A DNA stretch of 64,000 bases, taken from assembly GCF_016862275.1 (NCBI RefSeq), contig NZ_BOMQ01000051.1, positions 1-64,000 on the forward strand, written 5' to 3'. The notes below the pieces were generated by a model. That model saw only the letters and a program-made list of their open reading frames with translations. It made no database searches and was not told the DNA's origin. This stretch comes from Actinoplanes nipponensis (GTDB lineage Bacteria > Actinomycetota > Actinomycetes > Mycobacteriales > Micromonosporaceae). Position 1 is the first letter of the stretch. Each line of letters starts with the position of its first letter. Shown here one piece after another: positions 24,439-32,471 of the stretch. A program made the position numbers and the translations under genes.

Positions 24439-25709
24439 GGGACGATCCCCTTGCCCTCGATCGCGTCCTTGATGGAGCTGCGCAGCTCGTCCGCGTCCTT
24501 CTGCGGGTTGATGCTCTGCGGCGGCGACAGCGTGGTGGAGACGAGCGTGGAGATGTTCTGGTACACCGGCGACACCGGCCGGGGCACGGCGGCCTCCAAC
24601 TCGCTCCTCATGACGTCGGCCATCGGGTACGCCTTCTGGAACTCCGGCAGCTCGAAGACGGTGGCCAGGGCCGGCACGTCACCGGCGTCCAGGGCGGCGC
24701 TGAGCGCGTTCTTCTCGTTGCGCAGGCACATCGCCGCCTCGAACGACTCCTCGGGATGCTTGCTGTAGGTGCTGATGGCGTAGTTCATCCCGCCCAGCGT
24801 CACCTTCGGCGGGCCGCCGTCGACCGACGGGTACGGGGCGAAGCCGAGGTCGTCGACCAGCTTCGGGTTCGCCTCCCGCATGGCGCTGAGCACGTAGGGC
24901 CAGTTCAGCGAGAACGCCGACCGCTCGGCCTGGAGGTCGGCGAACACCTCGGGTTCCTGGGCGTTGGACAGCGACGCGCTGGTGACACCCGAGGTGGCGA
25001 GCTTCTTGAGCAGGGTCAGCGCCTGCACGGTCTTGTCGTCGATGGTGGGCCGGGAGCTGTCCTCGTTGACCAGCGTGCCGCCGTACGCGGTGATCAGGTT
25101 GTTGACGTTGACCACGTAGCCCTCGTACTGGGCCGCGGTGAGACCGATCTCGTGGGTCTTGCCCTGGGCCTTGAGCTGCTGGGCCATCGCGATCATCTCG
25201 TCGAACGTCTTGGGCGGGGTGGGCACCAGCGACTTGCGGTACCACAGCAGCTGCACGTTGGTCGTGCGCGGCACCCCGTAGAGCTTGTCCTTCCAGGTCG
25301 CCGTGTCGATCGGCGGCTGCAGGGTGTCCTTGATGGCCTGCGCCTTCTGGTCCCCGGTCAGTTCCCGGATCCACTTGGCCTCGGCGAACTCGGCGGTCCA
25401 GGTGACGTCCATGCCGAGCAGGTCCATGCCGTCGTCCTTGGCGGCGAGCCGGCGCACGAACTGGTCGCGCTGGCCGTCCGCGTCGCTGGGCAGCAGGTTG
25501 CCGACGATGGTGTACCGGCCCTGGGCCTGCTGGTTGCAGTCCGCCAGGATCTTGTCGAACCCGGTCCCGCTGGCCCCGCCGTAGAGGTTGACCACCGTGC
25601 CCTCGGGACCGCTGGAACAGGCCGTGAGGGAGGTGACGAGGGCCGCCACCCCGACCAGCGCGGCCCATCGTGACGGCCGCCTGGGCACCGTCGGTCGTGG
25701 AATCATCAT
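24435..25709 (-). CDS. lpqY: Trehalose-binding lipoprotein LpqY-like (ABC solute-binding protein)
   Basis: A 424-residue extracellular sugar-binding lipoprotein. The signal peptide ends in lipobox LTAC (AALVTSLTACSSG). The mature part matches the mycobacterial LpqY pattern: VVNLYGGASGTGFDKILADC, CNQQAQGRYTI, LPSDADGQRDQFVRRLAAKD, LDLLGMDVTWTAEFAEAKW-like text and TTNVQLLWYRKSL. The mycobacterial protein binds trehalose, so recovery of trehalose is the best prediction. Two ATGs (25709, 25706) follow GGAGG at 4 and 7 nt; the second is better spaced. The upstream region 25710-25870 has no clear operator that I can identify. Confidence 0.85.
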   Translation of the reverse strand: MMIPRPTVPRRPSRWAALVGVAALVTSLTACSSGPEGTVVNLYGGASGTGFDKILADCNQQAQGRYTIVGNLLPSDADGQRDQFVRRLAAKDDGMDLLGMDVTWTAEFAEAKWIRELTGDQKAQAIKDTLQPPIDTATWKDKLYGVPRTTNVQLLWYRKSLVPTPPKTFDEMIAMAQQLKAQGKTHEIGLTAAQYEGYVVNVNNLITAYGGTLVNEDSSRPTIDDKTVQALTLLKKLATSGVTSASLSNAQEPEVFADLQAERSAFSLNWPYVLSAMREANPKLVDDLGFAPYPSVDGGPPKVTLGGMNYAISTYSKHPEESFEAAMCLRNEKNALSAALDAGDVPALATVFELPEFQKAYPMADVMRSELEAAVPRPVSPVYQNISTLVSTTLSPPQSINPQKDADELRSSIKDAIEGKGIVP

Positions 25710-25870
25710 CGATCCTCCGTCCGGGCCAACCGCCGGCACTTGTGGCCCAGCTCACAGCCCTGACCCCGACATTGCCAGATATCGCTGATCCGCGCGAGTG
25801 GAGAGAACCAATCTTCTGTAACGACGTGTTCATGCAGCGTGAGCGGCCGGCATCGTGCCCGACATATGCC

Positions 25871-25900
25871 GGTGAGGCCGGGCAAAAGCCCGGCCTCACC
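25871..25900 (-). terminator. Hairpin terminator after the alpha-xylosidase operon
   Basis: A 13-bp perfect stem (25871-25883 with 25888-25900) with loop AAAA, 18 nt past the GH31 stop on the minus strand. It separates the xylosidase operon from lpqY-sugABC, which runs in the same direction. A 7-bp inverted repeat CCGGCAT/ATGCCGG (25847-25853, 25866-25872) abuts it. Confidence 0.85.
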
Positions 25901-25917
25901 GTCCCCTGAAGCGCTCG

Positions 25918-28173
25918 CTACGGCAGCCGCAGCTCGCAGACGTCCTCGTCGGCCGCCACCTCGGCCACGCTGTCGCCGGCCCGGACCCGCCACGGCGCCG
26001 CCGCCCCGCTGCGGACCACCCGCACGGTCCCGCCCGAGCGGGTCACCGCGAACGTCGTGGCCGGCTCCCCCGCCGGACCGGGCACGACCGTGCTGCGGGT
26101 GCCCTCGGCCAGCTCGTACAACCGCAGCGTGATGCCGTCGCGGTAGTCGTAGTCCGGCCGGTCGGTCCGGGCCCCGACCGGCACCACCGAGTCCGGCCGG
26201 ACCAGCAGCGGCACGCTGGCGAAGCCGTGCGTCTCGTGCACCCAGCCCGGCCCCTCGACGACCTCCCCGGTGAGGAACCGGGTCCAGCGGCCGGCCGGCA
26301 CGTAGTAGGACGTGTCCCCCGCCTCGCTGAACACCGGGGCGACCAGCAGGCTGTCGCCGAGCAGGTACTGCCGGTCCAGGTGGGTGACGGCCGGGTCGGC
26401 CGGGAAGTCGAGCACCAGCGGCCGCATCACCGGCAGGCCCTCGCGGTGCGCGCGGCCGGCCGCGGCGAACAGGTACGGCATCAGCGTGTGCTTGAGCCGG
26501 GTGAACGAGCGCAGCACGTCGACCGCCTCCTCGTCGAACAGCCACGGCACCCGGTACGTCTGGTTGCCGTGCAGCCGGCTGTGCGAGGACAGCAGCCCGA
26601 ACGGGATCCAGCGCTTGAACACCGCCGGGTCCGGCAGCCCCTCGAAGCCGCCGATGTCGTGGCTCCAGAAGCCGAACCCGGACGCCGCCAGCGACAGCCC
26701 GCCGCGCAGGCTCTCCGCCATCGACTCGTAGGTCGAGGAGTTGTCGCCGCCCCAGTGCACCGGGAACTGCTGGCCACCCACGGTTGCCGAGCGCGCGAAG
26801 ACCACCGCGTCGCCCTCGCCGCGGTGCTCGCGCAGCACGTCGAAGACCACCCGGTTGTACAGCTGGGTGTAGTAGTTGTGCATCCGCTCCGGGTCCGAGC
26901 CGTCGTGCCAGACCACGTCGAGCGGGATGCGCTCGCCGAAGTCGGACTTGAAGGCGTCCACACCCATCTCCAGCAGGGCGCGCAGTTTGCCGGCGTACCA
27001 GGTGCGGGCGTCCGGGTTGGTGAAGTCGACCAGGGCCATGCCGGCCTGCCAGCGGTCCCACTGCCACACGTCGCCGTCGGCCCGGCGGACCAGGTAGCCG
27101 GCCGCCATGCCCTCGGCGAACAGCGGCGAGCGCTGCGCGATGTACGGGTTGATCCACACGCAGGTGCGCAGCCCCCGGTCGGCCAGCCGCTTGAGCATGC
27201 CGGGCGGGTCCGGGAAGATCCGCGCGTCCCACTCGAAGTCGCACCAGCTGAACTCGCGCATCCAGAACGTGTCGAAGTGGAAGACGCTCAGCGGCAGGTC
27301 CCGCTCGGCCATCCCGTCGACGAAGCCGGTCACCGTCTCCTCGTCGTAGCTGGTGGTGAACGAGGTGGTCAGCCACAGCCCGAAGGACCACGCCGGCGGC
27401 AGCGCCGGACGCCCGGTCAGCGCGGTGTACTTGCGCAGGACGTCCGCCGGGGTGGGCCCGTGGATGACCAGGTAGCTCAGCGACTGCCCGGCCACGCTGA
27501 ACTGGGTGCGCCCGACCAGCTCCGAGCCCACCTCGAAGGAGACCCGGCCGGGGTGGTCGACCAGCACGCCGTAGCCGCGGTTGGTCAGGTAGAACGGCAC
27601 GTTCTTGTACGCCTGCTCGCTGCTGGTGCCGCCGTCCTCGTTCCAGATGTCGACGGTCTGGCCGTTCTTGACCAGCGGCCCGAAACGCTCCCCCAGCCCG
27701 TAGACCGCCTCGCCGACGCCCAGGTCCAGTTGCTCGTGCACGTAGTGCGCGCCGTCGGCGGTGTCGACGACGCCCATGCCCTTCCCGCCGCTGCGGGTGA
27801 GCCGCCGGCCGTCGGCGAGGAACTCCAGGCCCCAGGCGTCGCCGGCGGCGAAGCGCGCGGTCAGCGACCCGGAGACCAGCTCGTGCTCGCCGACCTCGGG
27901 CCGGAAGTCCGGGTCCGCGAGGATCTCGAAATCGGGGGTACGGGGCACCGCGCCCGCGAAGTGGCTGATCGACACCCGGATGACGTCGGGCCGGGGCGCG
28001 GACAGCGTCACCGTGATGATCGGCGCGTCCAGGGTGTCCCCCCGCCCGTGCACCCGCTTGGCGCTGGCGTAGGCGGTCAGCGAGCGCGCGTCCGCCGCGG
28101 TGTCCTGCAGCTGCACCGGATGCAGCACCGTCAGGCCGTCACGCTTGCGCCAGTAACCGTCGGTGAACTTCAT
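25918..28173 (-). CDS. yicI: Alpha-xylosidase, GH31 (YicI type)
   Basis: A 751-residue intracellular retaining glycosidase. The nucleophile is D411 in AFKSDFGERIP, and the acid/base Asp is D477 in HWGGDNSSTY. Both align with YicI Asp416 and Asp482 at a constant offset of five. The F-G-E-R-I-P extension after the nucleophile distinguishes alpha-xylosidases from alpha-glucosidases. The N-terminal beta-sandwich (1-250) and distal beta domains are complete, and there is no signal peptide. It is the last gene of the operon after an ABC importer (10-nt gap), so imported xylosyl oligosaccharides, such as xyloglucan fragments, would be trimmed in the cytoplasm. Confidence 0.93.
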   Translation of the reverse strand: MKFTDGYWRKRDGLTVLHPVQLQDTAADARSLTAYASAKRVHGRGDTLDAPIITVTLSAPRPDVIRVSISHFAGAVPRTPDFEILADPDFRPEVGEHELVSGSLTARFAAGDAWGLEFLADGRRLTRSGGKGMGVVDTADGAHYVHEQLDLGVGEAVYGLGERFGPLVKNGQTVDIWNEDGGTSSEQAYKNVPFYLTNRGYGVLVDHPGRVSFEVGSELVGRTQFSVAGQSLSYLVIHGPTPADVLRKYTALTGRPALPPAWSFGLWLTTSFTTSYDEETVTGFVDGMAERDLPLSVFHFDTFWMREFSWCDFEWDARIFPDPPGMLKRLADRGLRTCVWINPYIAQRSPLFAEGMAAGYLVRRADGDVWQWDRWQAGMALVDFTNPDARTWYAGKLRALLEMGVDAFKSDFGERIPLDVVWHDGSDPERMHNYYTQLYNRVVFDVLREHRGEGDAVVFARSATVGGQQFPVHWGGDNSSTYESMAESLRGGLSLAASGFGFWSHDIGGFEGLPDPAVFKRWIPFGLLSSHSRLHGNQTYRVPWLFDEEAVDVLRSFTRLKHTLMPYLFAAAGRAHREGLPVMRPLVLDFPADPAVTHLDRQYLLGDSLLVAPVFSEAGDTSYYVPAGRWTRFLTGEVVEGPGWVHETHGFASVPLLVRPDSVVPVGARTDRPDYDYRDGITLRLYELAEGTRSTVVPGPAGEPATTFAVTRSGGTVRVVRSGAAAPWRVRAGDSVAEVAADEDVCELRLP

Positions 28174-28183
28174 GCGGAATCCC

Positions 28184-29068
28184 TTACTTGATGGCGCCGG
28201 CAGTGATGCCGCGGGTGAGGGTGCGCTGGAAAAGGAGGAAGAACAGGATCGCCGGCAGGATGCCGATCAGCGCCGAGGCGCTGGTGGTGGTGGCGTCCAT
28301 CTGTTTCTCGCCCTGGAGCACGCCGAGCGCGACCGGCACGGTCTGGTGGGCGTTGGCGACCAGGAAGACCAGGGGCAGGAAGAACTCGTTCCACGTCCAG
28401 ATGAAGAAGAACGTGAACAGCACGGCCAGCGTCGGCTTGCTGACCGGCACGACCACCCGCCACAGCGTGCGGAAGCGGCCGGCGCCGTCGACCGCGGCCG
28501 CGTCGAGCAGCTCGGTCGGGAACTCGGCGTAGACCGAGGACAGCAGGTAGGTGCCGAACGCGCTCTGGATCACCGTGAAGATGATGATGATCGACAGCAG
28601 GCTGTCGTACAGGTGCAGGCTCTTGGACAGGTAGTACAGCGGGTAGACCAGCACCTCCTGCGGCAGCAGGTTGGCGACCAGGAAGAACACCAGGAACCAG
28701 ACCCGGCCGCGGACCCGGCCGATGCCCAGGGCGTACGCGTTGAGGACCGACAAGATCACGGCCAGCACCGACACGGCGGCGCTGGTGATGAAGCTGTTGA
28801 GCAGCTTGCGGCTGAAGTCCACCCGTTGCCAGAAGTCGACGATGCCGTCCCAGTGCAGCGACTTCGGGATGGACAGCGGCCCGTTGCTCGCGTAGTCGGA
28901 GGGGCTCTTGACCGCGTTGAGCGCGACGACCAGCAGCGGCGCCACGACGATCAGCAGCAGGATCAGCAGCACGATGAGCACGACGAACCGGGCCGGGTAC
29001 CGGCGCCGGTTGACCCCGGCTTGCGCGGGGGCCGCCTGCTTCTCGGGTGCGGTGGCCAGAGCAGTCAT
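28184..29068 (-). CDS. ABC sugar importer permease, MalG type
   Basis: A 294-residue six-TM CUT1 permease. A basic-proline N-terminus is followed by FVVLIVLLILLLIVVAPLLVVALNAVKS. The EAA loop is ELLDAAAVDGAGRFRTLWRVVVPVSKP. It ends in the usual GITAGAIK motif of MalG proteins. Its start is 1 nt past the MalF-type gene stop. It works with the upstream binding protein; no ATPase gene is in the operon, so it probably borrows an MsmK/SugC-type ATPase. Confidence 0.9.
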   Translation of the reverse strand: MTALATAPEKQAAPAQAGVNRRRYPARFVVLIVLLILLLIVVAPLLVVALNAVKSPSDYASNGPLSIPKSLHWDGIVDFWQRVDFSRKLLNSFITSAAVSVLAVILSVLNAYALGIGRVRGRVWFLVFFLVANLLPQEVLVYPLYYLSKSLHLYDSLLSIIIIFTVIQSAFGTYLLSSVYAEFPTELLDAAAVDGAGRFRTLWRVVVPVSKPTLAVLFTFFFIWTWNEFFLPLVFLVANAHQTVPVALGVLQGEKQMDATTTSASALIGILPAILFFLLFQRTLTRGITAGAIK

Positions 29069-29069
29069 G

Positions 29070-29975
29070 TCAGGCTCCCTTGCGCTCGTCGCGGGTCTGC
29101 AAGCGCAGGAAGACGAACGCCAGCACCACGATCAGGACCGTGAGGACGGTGGAGATCGCCGAGCCGTAGCCGACCTGGGCCTTCTGGAAGAAGTTCTGCC
29201 AGGCGAAGTACGACGGCACCAATGTCGCGTTGCTCGGCCCGCCCCGGGTCAGCACGAAGATCTGCCCGAAGATCTTCAGCGCGGCGATGGTGGTGGTCAC
29301 CAGCACCACGTAGAACTCCGGCTTGATCAGGTGGACGGTGATGTGCCGGAACCGCTGCCACCAGCCGGCCCCGTCCAGGTCGGCCGCCTCGTACAGCTCG
29401 GGGTCGATGCGCTGCAGGCCGGACATGAACATGACGATCGGGTAGCCGAGCTGGAACCAGACCATCACCGCCATCACGCTGGAGAGCGCGTACTGCGGGT
29501 CGCCGAGCCAGTTGCGGCTCAGCGAGGAGAGCCCGACGGAGTCCAGGACCCGGTTCAGCGCGCCGTAGCTCGGGTGCAGGATCCAGCCCCAGACGATGCC
29601 GGTCACCGCGACCGGCAGCACCTGCGGCAGGTAGAACCCGGAGCGGAAGACGCTGGCCCAGCGCGGCCCGAAGATCTTGGCGATGTAGTCGAACAACACC
29701 GCCGCCAGCAGCAGTCCGAGCAGGGTGGGGATCACCGCCATGGCGATGATCAGCAGCAGGATGTGCCCGAACGAGGCCCAGAACCGCTCGTCGTGGACCA
29801 GCCGGGTGTAGTTCTCGAAACCGACCCAGACCGGATCGCCGACGCCCGACCACCGGGTGAAGCTGATGCCGACCGTCATCACCAGCGGCACCACGATCAC
29901 CGCGAGGGAGGCCAGCACCCCCGGGACGAGGTACCAACCGAACCCGGCGCTGGACCGGCCTCCCTGCCGGCTCAT
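29070..29975 (-). CDS. ABC sugar importer permease, MalF type
   Basis: A 301-residue CUT1 permease. The short N-terminus SRQGGRSSAGFGW leads into TM1 (YLVPGVLASLAVIVVPLVMTVGISFTRW). The EAA loop is PELYEAADLDGAGWWQRFRHITVHLIKP. ATG 29975 overlaps the binding-protein stop (ATGA at 29972-29975), fixing the start and showing coupled translation. The open frame continues upstream antisense to no product; that part is a shadow of the binding-protein gene. Confidence 0.9.
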   Translation of the reverse strand: MSRQGGRSSAGFGWYLVPGVLASLAVIVVPLVMTVGISFTRWSGVGDPVWVGFENYTRLVHDERFWASFGHILLLIIAMAVIPTLLGLLLAAVLFDYIAKIFGPRWASVFRSGFYLPQVLPVAVTGIVWGWILHPSYGALNRVLDSVGLSSLSRNWLGDPQYALSSVMAVMVWFQLGYPIVMFMSGLQRIDPELYEAADLDGAGWWQRFRHITVHLIKPEFYVVLVTTTIAALKIFGQIFVLTRGGPSNATLVPSYFAWQNFFQKAQVGYGSAISTVLTVLIVVLAFVFLRLQTRDERKGA

Positions 29976-31279
29976 CTGCCCAGGTCGGTCAGGTTGTCCT
30001 GGTACGGCTTGGCGACCTCGTCGAGCATCTGCTGCGGGGTCTTCGAGCCGTTGATCAGCCCTTGCACGCCGCCGACCATGACGTCGTAGTAGCCGGGCGC
30101 GGGCCAGTCCGGGTAGAACGCCAGGCCGTCGCTCGAGGAGATCTTGGCGAAGTTGTCGATGAGCTCCTTGTTCTTCGGGTCGGTGATCGCCGCCGCGTCC
30201 GCCGCGACCGGGACACCGCCGTTGTTGCCGAGCAGGTTCTGCACCTCGGGCCGCATGGTGATGTCGATGAAGTCGTACGCCAGCTTCTTGGCCTTGCTCT
30301 TGGTCGGCACCACCCAGAGGTTGCCGCTCGAGCCCGGGTGCAGGGTGTTGCCCGGGAACAGGAACGTCCCCCACGGGAAGTTCTTGATCTCCGAGGCGAA
30401 CCGGCCGTACCACCAGCTGCCCGAGATCATGATCGGGAACTTGCCCTGGGTGAAGGCGACGCCCATGTCCTCGGCCTTGATGCCGGCCGAGTTCTTGGCG
30501 ATGTAGCCCTTCTTGACCCAGTCGGCGAAGGTCTGCGCGCCGAAGGTGAGCTCCGGTCCCTGGAAGTTGACCTTGTTCTTGTAGAGCTGGTAGTCGTCGA
30601 CGAAGGCCCGGTCGGCCTTGGCCAGGGCCAGCTCGTAGAAGATCTGCTGGGCCGGGTACTCGGCGCCGCCGACCGACAGCGGGGTGACGCCGGCCTTGAC
30701 GAAGGTGTCCATCGCCGACTCGAACTCGGCGAGGGTGGTCGGCACGGCGACCTTGTGCTTGGTGAACAGGTCCTTGTTGTAGTAGACCATCACGTACTCG
30801 CCGTAGTTGGGCACGCCGAACGTCTTGCCGCTGCCCATGATGCCGTCGCCGTCGTACTTGGTGGTGGTCTGCAGGCTCGGGCTCAGCTTCTTGTCCCACC
30901 CCCGCTTCTCGGACTCCTCGGTGAGGTCGGTGAGCAGGCCCTGCTTGGACAGCAGGCCGGCGGTAGCGTTGCCCTTGTTGTACTCGAGGATGTCCGGGGC
31001 GCTGTCGGAGTTGAGGATCATCCCGGCGTTCTGCTGGATCTGCTCGAAGCCCTTGCCCTCGAACTTCACCTCGACGCCGGGGTGGCTCGCCTTGAACAGC
31101 TCGATCGCCTTGGCCCAGGCGACGCCCATGGCGCTGGTGGGGCCCTCGTAGTGCCAGAGGGTCAGGGTCTTGGCGTCGGCGCCCTCGTCGCCGGAACCGG
31201 AGTCGCCGCACGCGGTAAGGCCGAGGGACGCCGCCAGTAGCAGCGCACCCGCGGCGAGGATCGATCGGGATCTGACCAT
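29972..31279 (-). CDS. ABC sugar-binding lipoprotein (CUT1 family)
   Basis: A 435-residue lipoprotein. Its signal peptide has lipobox LTAC (ASLGLTACGDSG). The mature domain is a type 1 extracellular binding protein: LWHYEGPTSAMG, APDILEYNKGN, YGEYVMVYYNKDLF and GKFPIMISGSWWYGRFASEIK. Together with the co-transcribed alpha-xylosidase this points to an alpha-xyloside or xyloglucan-oligosaccharide ligand (inference). ATG 31279 follows a GGGAGGAC-type site. Two LacI operators lie 27-67 nt upstream of the start, at the promoter. Confidence 0.88.
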   Translation of the reverse strand: MVRSRSILAAGALLLAASLGLTACGDSGSGDEGADAKTLTLWHYEGPTSAMGVAWAKAIELFKASHPGVEVKFEGKGFEQIQQNAGMILNSDSAPDILEYNKGNATAGLLSKQGLLTDLTEESEKRGWDKKLSPSLQTTTKYDGDGIMGSGKTFGVPNYGEYVMVYYNKDLFTKHKVAVPTTLAEFESAMDTFVKAGVTPLSVGGAEYPAQQIFYELALAKADRAFVDDYQLYKNKVNFQGPELTFGAQTFADWVKKGYIAKNSAGIKAEDMGVAFTQGKFPIMISGSWWYGRFASEIKNFPWGTFLFPGNTLHPGSSGNLWVVPTKSKAKKLAYDFIDITMRPEVQNLLGNNGGVPVAADAAAITDPKNKELIDNFAKISSSDGLAFYPDWPAPGYYDVMVGGVQGLINGSKTPQQMLDEVAKPYQDNLTDLGR

Positions 31280-31305
31280 GCCGTCCTCCCAGGGAGACCG
31301 AGACC

Positions 31306-31321
31306 GTCGAAGCGTTTCGAC
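31306..31321. promoter_or_regulatory. LacI operator in the importer promoter (site 1)
   Basis: GTCGAAGCGTTTCGAC is a 16-bp palindrome around a central CG, with one asymmetric pair. It has the form of LacI/GalR operators. It is one of three near-identical copies, two here and one ahead of the GH3 gene. Confidence 0.85.
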
Positions 31322-31328
31322 GAGCGTT

Positions 31329-31346
31329 CGTCGAAGCGCTTCGACG
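31329..31346. promoter_or_regulatory. LacI operator in the importer promoter (site 2)
   Basis: A perfect 18-bp palindrome with core GTCGAAGCGCTTCGAC (31330-31345). Its centre is 24 bp from site 1, so two dimers could sit side by side. The binding protein is most likely the LacI regulator encoded immediately upstream (31413-32417). Confidence 0.88.
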
Positions 31347-31412
31347 GTGGGGCTGGAGCAGACGGTAGGGAACGGCTCGCGGTGGTGTCAACAGTGTGAC
31401 GGGCAGATTTCC

Positions 31413-32417
31413 TCAGTCGCGGGAAGAGCAGCTGTCCCGCTCGACGATGGTCGGCGGCAGCAGCCGGGTGCCCGGGGTACGGCGGCCGTCGAGCAGGTTC
31501 ATCGCCGTCTCCACCGCCAGCGTCCCCACGTCGTGCGCCGGGATGTCGGCCGAGGTCAGCCGCACCGGCAGACCCACGGCCACGTCGCGCGGGCACACCG
31601 CCACGATGGACAGGTCGGCCGGCACCCGCCGGCCGCGGGTGCGCAGCTCCTCCAGCAGCGGCGGCAGCGCCTCCTCGTTGTGCACCACCAGCGCGGAGAC
31701 CTCCGGCAGCTCGGCGTCGATCGCGGCCAGGCACTCGCGCACCCCGGCCGGGCCCGGCCCGCACGGGTGCGCCACGGTCTCCAGGCCCAGCTCGGCGGCG
31801 GCGTCGGTGAAGCCGGTCAGGAACCGCGACGCGTACGTGGTGCCCCGCTCGTAGACCGCCGGCGACGGGCCGACCAGGGCGATCCGCCGGTGCCCGTGCC
31901 CGGCCAGGTGCCGCAGGCACTCGGCCGCGGTGGCCGCGAAGTCCAGGTCCACGCAGGCGATGCCGGCCGCGTCGTCGGGCAGCCCGACCAGCACCGAGGG
32001 CTGCTTGAGCCGGCCCAGCGCCGGGATGCGCACGTCGTCGCGCTCGACGTCCATCACGATCAGCGCGTCGACCATGGTGGCGCCGGCGACCCGTTCCAGG
32101 CCGGCCGTGCCCTCGTCCTTGGTCAGCAGCAGCACGTCGTGGTTGTAGGTGCGCGCCGCGGTCACCACCGCGGTCACGAACTGCATGATGACCGGCACGC
32201 TGACGTCCACCCGCAGGGGCACCACCAGGGCCAGGACGCTGGTGCGGCTGCTGGCCAGGGCCCGCGCCCCGGCGTGCGGGTGGTACCCCAGCTCGGCGAT
32301 GGCCGCCTTGACCCGGGCCTGGGTCTCGGCCGAGATCGGCCGGCGCCCGCTGAGCACGTACGAGACCGTGCTCATCGACACGCCCGCCGCCCGGGCGACG
32401 TCGCTGATCGTCGGCAT
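31413..32417 (-). CDS. LacI family transcriptional regulator of the xylosidase regulon
   Basis: A 334-residue repressor. The N-terminal headpiece is TISDVARAAGVSMSTVSYVLSGRRPISAETQARV, with the hinge-helix region ALASSRTS. The remainder is a periplasmic-binding-protein-like sensor (LALVVPLRVDVSVPVIMQF, VDALIVMDVERDD, ADLSIVAVCP). It lies between the GH3 gene and the importer genes, all on the minus strand. Its own gene has no copy of the operator directly upstream, so it may not be autoregulated. The inducer is probably a xylosyl sugar. The start is ATG 32417. Confidence 0.9.
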   Translation of the reverse strand: MPTISDVARAAGVSMSTVSYVLSGRRPISAETQARVKAAIAELGYHPHAGARALASSRTSVLALVVPLRVDVSVPVIMQFVTAVVTAARTYNHDVLLLTKDEGTAGLERVAGATMVDALIVMDVERDDVRIPALGRLKQPSVLVGLPDDAAGIACVDLDFAATAAECLRHLAGHGHRRIALVGPSPAVYERGTTYASRFLTGFTDAAAELGLETVAHPCGPGPAGVRECLAAIDAELPEVSALVVHNEEALPPLLEELRTRGRRVPADLSIVAVCPRDVAVGLPVRLTSADIPAHDVGTLAVETAMNLLDGRRTPGTRLLPPTIVERDSCSSRD

Positions 32418-32471
32418 CGCCCCTCCCCCGTTCCGCTGCTGCTGGCCTGCCGATCCTACTGACGCCGGAGG

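Noticed and set aside
29070..31391. Single 773-residue frame covering both the MalF-type permease and the binding-protein region
   Set aside because: Only the last 301 residues read as a permease. The rest is Arg/Gly-rich shadow of the binding-protein gene, and the ATGA overlap at 29972-29975 fixes the true start.
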